A DNA stretch of 64,000 nucleotides. Source: Streptosporangium album (lineage in GTDB: Bacteria > Actinomycetota > Actinomycetes > Streptosporangiales > Streptosporangiaceae). Below, one piece after another: positions 16,199-28,880 of the stretch (positions are counted from its first letter, which is position 1; each line of letters opens with the position of its first letter). The position numbers and the translations under genes are program-made. The notes beneath the pieces are model-generated. The model was not told the DNA's origin. It saw nothing but the letters and a program-made list of their open reading frames with translations, and made no database searches. Location: the NCBI RefSeq assembly GCF_014203795.1, contig NZ_JACHJU010000001.1:1426001-1490000 (forward strand), written 5' to 3'.

Positions 16199-16918
16199 TC
16201 AACTCATCGCGCGTACCGCTTCGAGGATCAGGTCGGCGACCTCCTTCGGCCGGGAGACGGCGACCGCGTGCGACGCGCCCTCGACCTCGACGACGGTGGC
16301 CCCGGCCCGCTTCGCGGCGAAGCGCTCCACGTCCGGGTTGATCGCGTTGTCCGCGCCGGCCACCAGTGCCCAGGACGGCTTGAGCTTCCATGCGGCGGCG
16401 GAGGCCGTCTCCTCGAAGGCCGCGGCGGCGAGCGGGCGCTGCGCCGCCGCGAGGACCTTCGTGACCTCCGCGGGCACGTCGGCGGCGAAAACTGACGGGA
16501 AGGCCTCCTCGGCGATGGTGACCTCGACAGCGGGATCGCCGCCCGCGATGGGATACGTCCATTGCTTGAGGTTGCTCACCAGCGGTGAGGCGGGGAAGCT
16601 TCCCTGCAGCTCGCCGAGGCTCTCGCCCTCTTCGAGGGCGTAGGCGGCCACGTAGACGAGGGCGACGACGTTGTCGGTGGCGCCGGCCACGGTGATGACC
16701 GCACCGCCGTACGAGTGGCCGACCAGCACGACCGGACCGTTGATCTGGGAGGCGATGGAGGCGACGTACGCGGCGTCGGCCGCCAGGCCGCGGAGCGGGT
16801 TCGGCGGCGCGATCACGGGGATGCCGTCGCTCTGCAGTTCCGCGATCACCCCGGACCATCCGGCCGCGTCGGCGAACGCGCCGTGGACGAGAACGACTGT
16901 GGGGGTGGAGGTGGTCAT
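16199..16918 (-). CDS. Alpha/beta-fold hydrolase
   Basis: 239 aa. N-terminal VVLVHGAFADAAGW carries the oxyanion region, GHSYGG the nucleophile elbow Ser (~87), and GASHAVAVSRP the catalytic His. Resembles the small EstC/salicylate-esterase-like hydrolases common in actinobacteria. It follows the HSL-type hydrolase on the same strand, 21 bp downstream, and is likely cotranscribed. Substrate unknown. Confidence 0.88.
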   Translation of the reverse strand: MTTSTPTVVLVHGAFADAAGWSGVIAELQSDGIPVIAPPNPLRGLAADAAYVASIASQINGPVVLVGHSYGGAVITVAGATDNVVALVYVAAYALEEGESLGELQGSFPASPLVSNLKQWTYPIAGGDPAVEVTIAEEAFPSVFAADVPAEVTKVLAAAQRPLAAAAFEETASAAAWKLKPSWALVAGADNAINPDVERFAAKRAGATVVEVEGASHAVAVSRPKEVADLILEAVRAMS

Positions 16919-16939
16919 GTCTGTGTCGTCTCCTCGGAC

Positions 16940-17911
16940 TCAGGCGGGGTGCAGGGCGGTGCGCAGGGTCTGTACGGCGAGCGTGATCGCGCCCTGGGCG
17001 ACTTGAGTGGAGCGCAGCGCGTTGAGCATCACGAAGTCGTGGATGATGCCCAGGAACCGCACCGCGGTGACCGGCACACCCGCCTGACGGAGCTTGCCGG
17101 CATAGGCCTCGCCCTCATCGCGCAGCACGCCGGCCTCACCGGTGATGACCAGGGCCGGCGGCAGACCCTGCAACTGCTGGATAGTGGCGCGCAGCGGGGA
17201 CGCGGTGATCTGCGCCCGCTCGAAAGGATCGGTGGTGTACTGGTCCCAAAACCACTGCATCCCATCGCGGCGCAGGAAGTAGCCGGTGGCGAACTGGTGG
17301 TAGGAGCCGGTGTCGAAGCTCGCGTCGGTAACCGGATAGAACAACACCTGCTGAACCAGCGCGATGCCACCCCGCTCCTTGGCCATCAGCGTCAGCGCGG
17401 CCGCCATGTTGCCCCCGACCGAGTCACCCGCCACGGCCAGCCGCGCACCGTCCAGGCTCTTGGAAGCGCCTTGCTCCACGACCCACTTCGCGACCGCGAA
17501 ATTCTGCTCGATGGCCACCGGGTAGCGCGCCTCAGGCGACAGGTCGTACTCGGGGAACACGACCGCGGCATTCACACCGACAGCCAGCTCGCGCACCAGG
17601 CGGTCGTGGGTATGAGCGTTGCCGAACACCCACCCCGCGCCATGGATGTAGACAATCACCGGAAGAACTCCGGTGACTCCGGCGGGCCGGACGATACGCG
17701 CCCGGACGCTCCCCGTGGGACCGCCTACGACCGTGATCCACTCCTCGTCCACTGCGAGCTTGGCGATCTCCCCAGACTGGACCTTGTCCACGGCCTTGCG
17801 CCCCTCCGCCGGAGGCAGGTCGAAAAGGTACGGCGGGTCGGCGGTCGCCTCGACAAAGGACTGGGCCTCCGGCTCGAGCACCGGCTGGATCGGCGCGAGG
17901 GCATCGGACAT
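16940..17911 (-). CDS. HSL-family alpha/beta hydrolase (acetyl-esterase-like)
   Basis: 323 aa. Oxyanion motif YIHGAGWVFG, nucleophile GDSVGG (~Ser 162), Asp in the [16 protein letters not shown] region and His in IIHDFVMLN form a complete hormone-sensitive-lipase-type triad. ATG 17911 is in frame with a normal N-terminus. The divergent AraC gene product may control it. A C-terminal fragment of a close paralog is found at 27.7 kb. Confidence 0.9.
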   Translation of the reverse strand: MSDALAPIQPVLEPEAQSFVEATADPPYLFDLPPAEGRKAVDKVQSGEIAKLAVDEEWITVVGGPTGSVRARIVRPAGVTGVLPVIVYIHGAGWVFGNAHTHDRLVRELAVGVNAAVVFPEYDLSPEARYPVAIEQNFAVAKWVVEQGASKSLDGARLAVAGDSVGGNMAAALTLMAKERGGIALVQQVLFYPVTDASFDTGSYHQFATGYFLRRDGMQWFWDQYTTDPFERAQITASPLRATIQQLQGLPPALVITGEAGVLRDEGEAYAGKLRQAGVPVTAVRFLGIIHDFVMLNALRSTQVAQGAITLAVQTLRTALHPA

Positions 17912-18054
17912 TCGAATCTCCTGGAATTCGTCGGGTACGCCGGTCGATCCGGCAAACGAACCGGATAGTTGTTCTGGGCACTCCGGCGGCGCTGATCTTC
18001 ACAGTAGAAGCGCTGTGCGCACGGAAGTTGGCCACAAACGCACGTCTGGCGTCC

Positions 18055-19065
18055 TCACAGCGCACGGAAGCCGTCCCGACCTGCCCAGCGGCCGCCGACA
18101 TGACGAACCCGTGCTCTGAACCGGGCGGGACTGGTGAAACCCCAGCGCCGCGCGACCTGGCCCAGGCTGACGGATCGCGGTGCCTGCGCGGCGAGTTCCC
18201 TTCGGCATTCCTGCAGGCGCAGCTCGCGGATCCACTGGCACAAGGTGGTGTCTTCGGCCTCGAACAGCCGGTGCAGGTAACGGACGGAGATGCCGTGGAC
18301 ATCGGCGATGACCTGGGGGGTCAGGCCGGGGTCCGACAGGTGCCAGCGGACGAAGTTCTTGATCCTCAGCAGCAGGACACCGTCGGCACCCGGCAGTTCG
18401 GCGGGATCCTCGCCCAGTTGGGCTGCCGCGGTGACCGCCACCAGGTCGATGACGGACTCGGCCAGTCGCTCGGCCATCGGCGTCGCGTACGCCTCGGAGG
18501 TGTCCGCCAGCCGCTCCAGCAGCGGCGCGAGCAGGGCGCGGAGACCGCCGCTCGGGCGCACTGCCCGCGCGGTGAGCTGGTGCAGGTCGGCCTCCGACCG
18601 CGCGAGCAGGCCTCGCGGAACCGCGAAGATCTTCAGTCGGAAGCGTTCCGGAAAGGTGGTGCGGAAGGGCCGGACGGTCTCGAAGAACCCGATGTCTCCG
18701 GCCCGCAACTCGGTGGTGCGGCCGTCCTGTTCGACCTGGGCCCGACCGGTGCTCTGGAGGGTCACGAAGACGTGCCGCCCGTCGCCACGGGCGATGAAAC
18801 GCGGCGCCCTGTGGACGCGGCCCGGGTCGCATTCCACCGTGGTGATCTGAAGGTCCCCGAGGTGGTCGGTGCGCATGGCCGCGTCATAGGTGCTGCCTTC
18901 AGTGGCGATGTCCATCCCTACCAGGGTCGCGAGCACGGCGTCGTGCCAGAAGTCCATGCTCTCGCGCGGCGGAACCGAGCGGGTGGTCAGCACCCGGGCT
19001 CGCGGACTCGCGGAGGCGGTCGGGGGCCGGTGTCTCTCCTCGATGGAGCCGATGACCGTTGGCAT
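18055..19065 (-). CDS. AraC-family transcriptional regulator
   Basis: 336 aa from ATG 19065. The N-terminal AraC-binding-like (cupin_6-type) domain includes GDIGFFETVRPFRTTFPERF. The C-terminal HTH starts at RIKNFVRWHLSDPGLTPQVI and has ISVRYLHRLFEAEDTTLCQW then VARRWGFTSPARF. An ATG at 19101 is also in frame, but it lies inside a terminator-like hairpin and has no ribosome binding site, so 19065 is preferred. Flanked on both sides by same-strand hydrolase genes, its probable targets. Confidence 0.87.
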   Translation of the reverse strand: MPTVIGSIEERHRPPTASASPRARVLTTRSVPPRESMDFWHDAVLATLVGMDIATEGSTYDAAMRTDHLGDLQITTVECDPGRVHRAPRFIARGDGRHVFVTLQSTGRAQVEQDGRTTELRAGDIGFFETVRPFRTTFPERFRLKIFAVPRGLLARSEADLHQLTARAVRPSGGLRALLAPLLERLADTSEAYATPMAERLAESVIDLVAVTAAAQLGEDPAELPGADGVLLLRIKNFVRWHLSDPGLTPQVIADVHGISVRYLHRLFEAEDTTLCQWIRELRLQECRRELAAQAPRSVSLGQVARRWGFTSPARFRARVRHVGGRWAGRDGFRAL

Positions 19066-19090
19066 GCTGCCACCATGCCGTGGCGGTGCC

Positions 19091-19126
19091 GGCCGGTGCA
19101 TCAGTCAGCCGACTGATGCACCGGCC
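19091..19126. terminator. 16-bp-stem hairpin between hydrolase and araC genes
   Basis: Two perfect 16-bp arms (19091-19106 and 19111-19126) around a 4-nt loop, 12 bp downstream of the minus-strand hydrolase stop. Best read as its terminator, insulating araC. Confidence 0.65.
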
Positions 19127-19138
19127 GTACCGCGCCTG

Positions 19139-20128
19139 TCAGCGCAGGCGGGCACGCAGGAAGGAGCAGCCGTGCCGTACCGCTGCCCGAGTGGGTGTGC
19201 TGTCGCGCAGGGCGTGCAGCGCCACGAAGTCGTGGATCGTCCCGAGGAACCGCACAGCGGACACCTCGACACCGGCCGCACACAGGCGTCTCGCGTACTG
19301 CTCTCCCTCGTCACGGGCCACGTCGGCCTCGGCGGTGACGACCAGCGCCGGCGGCAGCCCCACCAGATCCTCCGTCCGCGCACACAGCGGCGACGCGGTG
19401 GGCTCGGCCCGCAGGGCGGGGTCGGCGACGTACTGCGCCCAGTAAGCGCGCAGCGCCCGACGCGTGAGCAGGTATCCGGTGGCGAACTGCCGTTGCGAGG
19501 GGCTGTCGCAGCGGGAATCGGTGAGCGGGTAGTAGAGCAGCTGGGCGCTGATGCGCGGCCCGCGTCTGGACTTCGCCAGCATGGTCACGGCTGCGGCCAG
19601 CGTGGCCTCGGCGCAGTCGCCCGCCACGGCCAACCGGCGCGCGTCCAGACCGAGTCCGTCGGCCCGGGAAACCGCCCAGGCCAGCAGGGCGTAGCACTCC
19701 TCCAGCGCCACCGGATAGCGGGCCTCGGGGGTGCGACTGTACTCGGGGACGACGGCGCACACGCCCGCCCCGGTGACGAGCTCGCTGATGAGGCCGGCGT
19801 GGGTCTGCGCGTCGCCGAGCATCCACCGCCCGCCGTGGACGTACAGGAGGGTGGGGAGCGGTCCGGTCGCACCGGCCGGGCGGAAGGTCCAGAAACCGAG
19901 CAGCCTGGAAGGGCCGACAGGCGCCACGCGGAAGGCCGCGTCCACGTCAAAGTCCTCGATCCGGTCCACCTGGGTTTCCCGCAGCGCCTGCCGCCCCGCG
20001 TCAGGGCCGAGGTCGTCGAGGGACGGAGGCGCGGCAGACGCGGTGACGAGTCGCTGCACCACGGGGTCGAGGAGGACCGCTGCATGGGAGTCACCGCCCG
20101 CTCGGTCCCAGGAGGCTCCCGCCGTCAC
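19139..20128 (-). CDS. HSL-family alpha/beta hydrolase homolog with altered nucleophile (Cys for Ser)
   Basis: 329 aa, collinear with the hydrolase at 16940-17911 (PEYSRTPEARYPVALEECYA, FATGYLLTRRALRAYWAQY, GTIHDFVALHALR). The oxyanion motif is YVHGGRWMLG. The elbow reads AGDCAEAT instead of GDSxGG, so the nucleophilic Ser is Cys and the following Gly is Glu. His and the acidic region are retained. Either it is inactive as a serine esterase or has acquired another role. GTG 20128 has AGGAGA upstream. Confidence 0.85.
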   Translation of the reverse strand: MTAGASWDRAGGDSHAAVLLDPVVQRLVTASAAPPSLDDLGPDAGRQALRETQVDRIEDFDVDAAFRVAPVGPSRLLGFWTFRPAGATGPLPTLLYVHGGRWMLGDAQTHAGLISELVTGAGVCAVVPEYSRTPEARYPVALEECYALLAWAVSRADGLGLDARRLAVAGDCAEATLAAAVTMLAKSRRGPRISAQLLYYPLTDSRCDSPSQRQFATGYLLTRRALRAYWAQYVADPALRAEPTASPLCARTEDLVGLPPALVVTAEADVARDEGEQYARRLCAAGVEVSAVRFLGTIHDFVALHALRDSTPTRAAVRHGCSFLRARLR

Positions 20129-20194
20129 GCACTCTCCTCTGGCTGGGCCGCGCCGCTCGTCAGCAGGCCCGCATGGAGCCGGCCTGTCCCCACC

Positions 20195-22802
20195 TCACGT
20201 GTCCTGAAGGAGGTCACTCAGTTGTTGGCGGCGGCTGATGCCGAGCTTGGGGTAGACGTGGTACAGGTGCGAGCCTACGGTTCGCGGCGAGAGGAAGAGC
20301 TGTTCACCGATCTCACGATTCGAAAGGCCGCGTGCGGCCATCTGGACGATCTGCAGCTGCTGTGCCGTCAACTGCTCCAGCGGGCCTCCGGCTTTGGGGG
20401 TGGGTGCCGCTCCGCTGGCGCGCAGTTCGCGGCGGGCGGCTGCCGCGAGGGCGCCGGCGCCGAGGCGTTCGGCGGTTTCCAGCGCCGTGGTCAGTTGCTG
20501 ACGCGCCTCGAGTGTCCGGCGGCATCGGCGCAGCCACACGGCGTAGTTGAGGCGGACGTGCGCGCTCCCACGGCCACCGGTCGGCCTCGTGGTTGACCAG
20601 TGCGAGCTGGAAGTGCTGCTCGGCGTCGTCGTCCGGGTCGACCAGGGCGGTGGCATGGTGCAGGAGCAGCGTCATCCTGGTGCTCGGGCGCTCCCCTTGA
20701 TCCGCCCGGACTCGCGCCAGAATCGGCACGACCTCCTTCGACCGGCCGGTCCGTTGGGCTACGGCTGCGAGTTCGGCGATGCTCCGGGGCGACAGGAAGG
20801 GGTGCAGCGGCGATCCGTCAGCGGTGAACAGCTCGCGCAGGTGCCGCCAGCCTCCGTCCCAATCCCCGAGCGCCATGAACGCGAGTCCTCGGGCGCGCAG
20901 CAGACGTGCGTGCGTGGCCCGGTTCTCGTCCAGGCTGACGGCGCGCCAGATCGAGGGGGTGAGCCAGGGCTCCGGCGGGACAGCTCCGCGTAGCGCCAGC
21001 ACGGTGAGGGCCTGCGCTTCCAGATCCGCCTGGAGGCGCGGCAGGCGCAGCACCGCGGCCTCGGCCCTGGCCTCCCGGATCAGAGGCTCGGCCTGGGTGA
21101 ACCGCCCGGTGTTCACGAGGGTGTCCAGGAGGGCGAGGACCGGCCAGGCACGGATGCCGAAGGCACGAGAGGCCCGCAGATGCGCGTCGGCCTTGCGAAG
21201 CTCGCCCAGGTACACGTCCGCCTCGTCCGCGAGGTAGGCCGCCAAGGCGACCGCCACCCGGCAGGCCAGAGCGTCCGGGGCGTCCAGCGGCGCACTGCGC
21301 GGGCGACCGAGGCTCGCCAGCAGGTGAGTGGCGTCCTGCGGCCGGACCACCGCGGTGACCAGCGTGTCCAACGCCTTCTGCGCGTTCGGCGTGTCCAGGC
21401 GGCCCAGCAGCCCGGTCACCGGGAGCCGACGCCGGTCGGTACGTCTGGCCTCTCGGGCACGGTCGAGCAGTGTGGGCAGGGCCGCCGTGTGCTCCGGCAG
21501 ACCGGACTGGACAGCGATGCCCGCAGCCAGGGCCGCCAACGCGAGCGCGACCGGTCGGCCGACCGCGGGAAAGTGCTCCGAGACGTTCGCCAGGACGTCG
21601 AATGCCTCCTGCTGGGAGGATTCCAGGGACAGGGCCGAGGCCAGGGCTCCGGCCGCGACACAGCCGAGTTCCGGATCGGTTGAGTCCTGGACGAACCGAC
21701 CGTACAGGTCCCGAACCCAGTCGGGGTCTCCCACCGCATGCGCTGCCACCAGGGCCTCGGCCAGCCTGCGGGCGCGTTCCCGCCGCTGCGGGCTCAGCCG
21801 GGCCGTCTGTTCCAGGGCGCGCGCGGCACCCACGGCATCCCCGCGCCTCCACGCGGAGTCCTCGAGTTCGGCGGCCACGGGTTCGCTGGTTCCCAAGGTG
21901 GCGGCAGCCAGGTGACGGGCCCTGACCTCCGGCTGCGTGGCGGCTGCGGCGAGGCCCAGATGCGCCCGGTGCCGCTCGCCCGCCGGATGCCGCAAGAACG
22001 CGGCCGACCTCGCCAGCGGGTGCCTGAAGACGAGGCGGTCCTCGACCAGCGAGACCAGGCCGGCCGCCTCCGCTGGAGCCCACACCGCCAGGTCGTCGGT
22101 GCCCAGGGCTGCCATGAGGGCGGTGACGGTCTCGCCGGGCCCTGCGGCCGCTGCGTACAGCAAGGCCCGTCCTGTCTCGGGGGGAAGCGCGTCGAGTCGT
22201 GCCCCGAACACATGCGTCGTGGGCGGGCGCTGCGCCGGTCCGACGCCGGAAAGTCCCGCTCGGGCGGGCGTAGGCGCACGGCGGCTCAGTTCCACCAGGG
22301 CCAGGGGGTTTCCCGCGGCTTCCTCCAGGATCTCCAGCCTGCGCCTGCCCGTGGGCGCCGCGGGCTGCCGGTCCAGCAGCGCCGCGGCCGACGGGACGCT
22401 CAGTGGGCCCAGATGCAGGCTTTCCATGTCAGGGGGCAGACCGGGCAGGGGCGCGTCACCGCGTACGGCGCTCAGCACCTGCCCGTGTACGGCGGGCAGG
22501 GCGGGCAACTCCTCCAGGACCGGCGCCAGCAGCTGCCGCAGCAGGCAGGCGCGGGCGTGCCGCCGGTCCGCGGCCCAGCCTCGCGCCGACAGCACGAGCA
22601 TGCCGTTGCCGGTGGCCGGTTCGCGGGCGTGGCGCAGCAACGTCGTCCGCCCGATCCCCTCCTCCCCGAGGAGCAGCAGCGCCTGGGGACTGCCGGGCGT
22701 CCGCGTCACGCACTCCAGGATCCTCTCGATCTCGCCGTCTCGACCGAGAGGAGGCGACTTCACCGTACGGCTGGCCGCTTCCTGGGGTGGACGGACCGTC
22801 AT
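20195..22802 (-). pseudogene. Large LuxR (LAL-type) regulator, degenerate and frameshifted
   Basis: From ATG 22802 the frame encodes an ATPase-like N-terminus and a long TPR-like middle. Near 20560 the frame runs out of homology (WPWERA followed by unrelated sequence), and a one-base shift restores VRLNYAVWLRRC and an intact LuxR HTH (LTAQQLQIVQMAARGLSNRE, FLSPRTVGSHLYHVYPKLGI) ending at 20195. Walker A reads GEEGIGRTT (Lys to Arg), and the ~65 residues containing Walker B in the neighbouring paralog are missing. This could be a decaying paralog; the frameshift alone could be an assembly error. Confidence 0.75.
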
Positions 22803-22989
22803 GCACCTACCCCGGATCATGGTTGTGGGCCGGTTTCCCTAGCCAGGCCATAATCGGAGAGACAAGGTCGCGGCGCTTCTGTCACATGACCAGTCGTGCG
22901 CCGTTCCAGTCGGGCCACCGGTGGCAGGCCGTGCGGCGGCTGGCAGGATTCCCAGCGTCATGATCGCCGGCTTGAGGAGAACGACCGAG

Positions 22990-25737
22990 ATGCACCCCGC
23001 CGATCCGGGCATTCTGGGCAGAGCTGCCGAGCTGTCCCGCATCGAGGGCCTGCTCGGGGCGGTGGACGGCACCGGCCCGCAGGTGCTGGTGCTGACCGGA
23101 GAGGCGGGAGCGGGCAAGAGCACCCTCGTCGGCTGGACGGCCGAGCAGGGCCTGGCCCGCGGCCTGCGGACCCTCCGTGTGCGCGGAAGCGAGGCTGAAG
23201 CCGGGCTGGGGCTCTCGGGTATCCACCAGCTCCTGCACCCGCTGCTTCCCGGTGACGCGCTGCCCGTCAACCAGCGGAAGGCCCTCGACCGCGCCTTCGG
23301 GATGGCGGCGGCGCAGGACGACATGACCCTCGACCAGCTGTCCTTGTGCATGAGCGTGCTCACCCTCATCAGCGACGCCGCCTCACGCCAGCCGCTGCTC
23401 CTGCTGGTGGACGATGCTCAATGGCTCGACCTCGGCTCGGTGGACGTGCTGGGCTTCCTCGCCCGGCGTCTGGAGGGCAAGCCGACTGTGATGCTGCTCG
23501 CCGCGCGTGAGGAGGCCGTGCCGGCTCGCTTCGACCGGGACTTCCCGCATGTCGCTGTCGGCCCGCTGGACCGGGCAGAGGCAGGGGTGCTCCTGGACGC
23601 CCAGCCGAACCCACCCCGTGGCAGGGCCCGTACCCAGATCCTCCAGCAGGCTGCCGGCAACCCGCTGGCCCTGATCGAGCTGTCCCGAGCCATCGCCCGA
23701 GGCCGGACCGGCACGAGTCAGGACGGCGGTGCCGCCCTTCCGCTCACCACGCGCCTGGAGAACCTCTTCGCCGCCGACCTCCCCGGCCTGCCCGCGCCCA
23801 CGCGCGAGGTGCTGCTCCTGGTCGCCGCCGCGGGAACGGGGCAACTGGCCGACCTCCTACGGGCCGCCCCGTCGTTGGACGCCGTCCAGGCGCTGGCGCC
23901 CGCGGAGGGCGTCGGCCTGGTGCGGGTCGAGGACGGCCAGGTGCTGTTTCGCCATCCGCTGGTCCGCTCGGCGGTCTACCAAGCGGCTTCCTTCTCTGAT
24001 CGTCGGCAGGCACACCTCGCCCTGGCTTCCGCCCTCACCGGGGAGCCGGACCGCCGCGCCTGGCACCTGGCCGCTGCGGCGACAAGACAGGACGCCGAGG
24101 TCGCCGACGCCTTGGCAGAGAGCGCCGACCGCGCCCATGCCCGAGGCGGGTACGCGGCTGCCGCGGCGGCGCTGGAGCGCGCCGCGGAATTGCCCCCGGC
24201 ATCGGAGCTGCGCGCCCGGCGCCTGCTGTCGGCCGCACGGGCGGCCATGTTCGCCGGCCACCCGCAGTGGGTCGGCGAGATCAGCGGGCGCGTCGGCGAC
24301 CTGACCGAGGATCCACGGCTGCGCGCCGAAGCCTCTCTCCTGGCCGGGTGGGCCCTGGGGGTCACGCTCCGCCACGAGGAGGCGCTGGCGCTGCTGCTCG
24401 GCGTGGCCGAAGCCACCGCCGCCTCGGCTCCGGACCTGGCGCTCAGCACCCTGGCTACCGCCGCGACGTCCGTCTACAACTCCGGAGCGCCGTTCTACCG
24501 CGCGCAACTGCGGCGGATCAACGCTCTGATCGGCGAAGCCCACGATCCCGCCGCCTTCGCCTGGTCCCAGGCGGTCATCGATCCGCATCACCAACGGACG
24601 AGGCTGGTGGGGCTCCTGGAGAAGGGGCTGGCCGCCATGTCGCAGGAGTCGCTGGGGAACATGACGGCGCTCGGCGGCACGACCTGGATCCTGGACGAGA
24701 CCGGGCAGGCCATTCGCATTCTCGAGCAGACCATGGATGTCATACGGCGCGCCGGCGGCGCGGGCGCGAACGCAACCGTCACTCAGGCGCTCGCCCTCGC
24801 CTTGTTCGAGAGCGGTTCATGGACGGCGGCCCAGTCCGCGGCGGAGGAGGCATTCTGGATGGCCACGGAAGCGGGAGCCGACAACGTCACCGTGGGCTCC
24901 CGCATCCTCCAGGCCACGCTGCGCGCTCTGCAGGGCGACCATGCGGCCGCGCGGACGCGGGCATTGGAAGCCGTGCGGGGCGTAGACCTGCGCAAATCCC
25001 TGAGCCTTCAGGTCCGGCACCGTCACGCCGTGGGCATGGCCGCGTTCGTCGCCGGAGAGCACGCCGATGCTTACGAGCAGCTGCGCGCGACCTTCACCCG
25101 CGACTTCCGCCCCGCGCCCGTCCACTACCACGCCTCGGTCTACTACCTGGGCGACCTGGCCGCCGCGGCAGTCCGCGCCGGGCGGCCGGACGACGCGCGC
25201 ACGGTGGTCGACGCCGTCGGGCACAGCCTGGGACCCGACAGGTCCCCCCGGCTGGCCGCCGTCCTCCACCGGGCTGCGGCCCTGCTGAGCGATACCCAGG
25301 ACGCCGAGGACCACTTCCACGCCGCCCTCGCGGTCTCCGCCGTCGACTGCTGGCCTTTCGAGAAGGCACTCACGCAACTCGACTTCGGTGAGTGGCTGCG
25401 CCGACGGCGCCGCAGCACCGAGGCGCGCCCGCACCTCAGCGCGGCGCTGGAGTGCTTCCAGCGGCTCGATGCCCGGCCCTGGATCGATCGCACAGCCGCG
25501 GAACTGCGGGCGGCAGGAGCCCCGGCGGCAGCGGCGAGGCCCGCCAGCGAGCTCACCGCGCAGGAACAGCAGATCGCCGAACTGGCCGCTCAGGGCCTGA
25601 CCAACCGCGACATCGCGGCTCGGCTCTACCTATCGCCCCGGACCGTCGGCTACCACCTGCACAAGATCTTCCCCAAGCTCGGCATCCGCGCCAGGGCCCA
25701 ACTCCGCGACGCCCTCTCGCACGATCCGCCGCAGTGA
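22990..25737 (+). CDS. Large ATP-binding LuxR-family (LAL) transcriptional regulator
   Basis: 915 aa. Walker A TGEAGAGKST (residues 36-45), Walker B LLLLVDDAQWLD (~140), a long helical TPR-like region, and a C-terminal LuxR HTH (LTAQEQQIAELAAQGLTNRD, LSPRTVGYHLHKIFPKLGIR). ATG 22990 has GAGGAGA 9 nt upstream; earlier in-frame starts lack one. Divergent from its degenerate paralog. LAL proteins activate transcription on ATP and ligand binding; the target is unknown. Confidence 0.92.
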   Translation: MHPADPGILGRAAELSRIEGLLGAVDGTGPQVLVLTGEAGAGKSTLVGWTAEQGLARGLRTLRVRGSEAEAGLGLSGIHQLLHPLLPGDALPVNQRKALDRAFGMAAAQDDMTLDQLSLCMSVLTLISDAASRQPLLLLVDDAQWLDLGSVDVLGFLARRLEGKPTVMLLAAREEAVPARFDRDFPHVAVGPLDRAEAGVLLDAQPNPPRGRARTQILQQAAGNPLALIELSRAIARGRTGTSQDGGAALPLTTRLENLFAADLPGLPAPTREVLLLVAAAGTGQLADLLRAAPSLDAVQALAPAEGVGLVRVEDGQVLFRHPLVRSAVYQAASFSDRRQAHLALASALTGEPDRRAWHLAAAATRQDAEVADALAESADRAHARGGYAAAAAALERAAELPPASELRARRLLSAARAAMFAGHPQWVGEISGRVGDLTEDPRLRAEASLLAGWALGVTLRHEEALALLLGVAEATAASAPDLALSTLATAATSVYNSGAPFYRAQLRRINALIGEAHDPAAFAWSQAVIDPHHQRTRLVGLLEKGLAAMSQESLGNMTALGGTTWILDETGQAIRILEQTMDVIRRAGGAGANATVTQALALALFESGSWTAAQSAAEEAFWMATEAGADNVTVGSRILQATLRALQGDHAAARTRALEAVRGVDLRKSLSLQVRHRHAVGMAAFVAGEHADAYEQLRATFTRDFRPAPVHYHASVYYLGDLAAAAVRAGRPDDARTVVDAVGHSLGPDRSPRLAAVLHRAAALLSDTQDAEDHFHAALAVSAVDCWPFEKALTQLDFGEWLRRRRRSTEARPHLSAALECFQRLDARPWIDRTAAELRAAGAPAAAARPASELTAQEQQIAELAAQGLTNRDIAARLYLSPRTVGYHLHKIFPKLGIRARAQLRDALSHDPPQ

Positions 25738-26025
25738 CAGGGTGCCGGCCAACGCAGGTACGTGGAGTGTGTCCGCGCGGCCGTCGGCTGATCGGCCCCG
25801 CCGCTTGGTCACCCGGAGTTTGACGATGCGCCGCTCGAGGCGCTGCGCGGTTCGTGAGGGGGCGTGGTGTGCCGGCGCCCACAAGAATGACACGAGCGCC
25901 TCCACCGTGCCGACCTCCTCGTTGGTAGGAGGGCTACAACCGCGCCGCTCGACGAGAGCCCGGACTGCCGTCGGTCTTTCGGGGTTCGGCCACTTCACGG
26001 CTCGCCGGAGCTCGGGGATCACACG
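25738..26025. other. 288-bp intergenic stretch, no gene recognised
   Basis: Lies between the 3' ends of the LuxR gene and the convergent LtrA gene. Frames here are shadows. I see no tRNA and no strong terminator hairpin. Confidence 0.5.
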
Positions 26026-28758
<2,733 letters not shown>

Positions 28759-28880
28759 CGCACCCGGCTGCGCCCGGATTTCGTGACTTGTGAAAGAGAG
28801 AGCCATGACCACGATGCCGGTCGGCGAATGGTGGACGCTCGGGGGCGGCGGCTCGTGCCAGAGCTGAACGACTCTCACCG

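Noticed and set aside
19065-19101. Upstream ATG (19101) as the AraC start
   Set aside because: It lies within the arm of a 16-bp-stem terminator-like hairpin and lacks a ribosome binding site.
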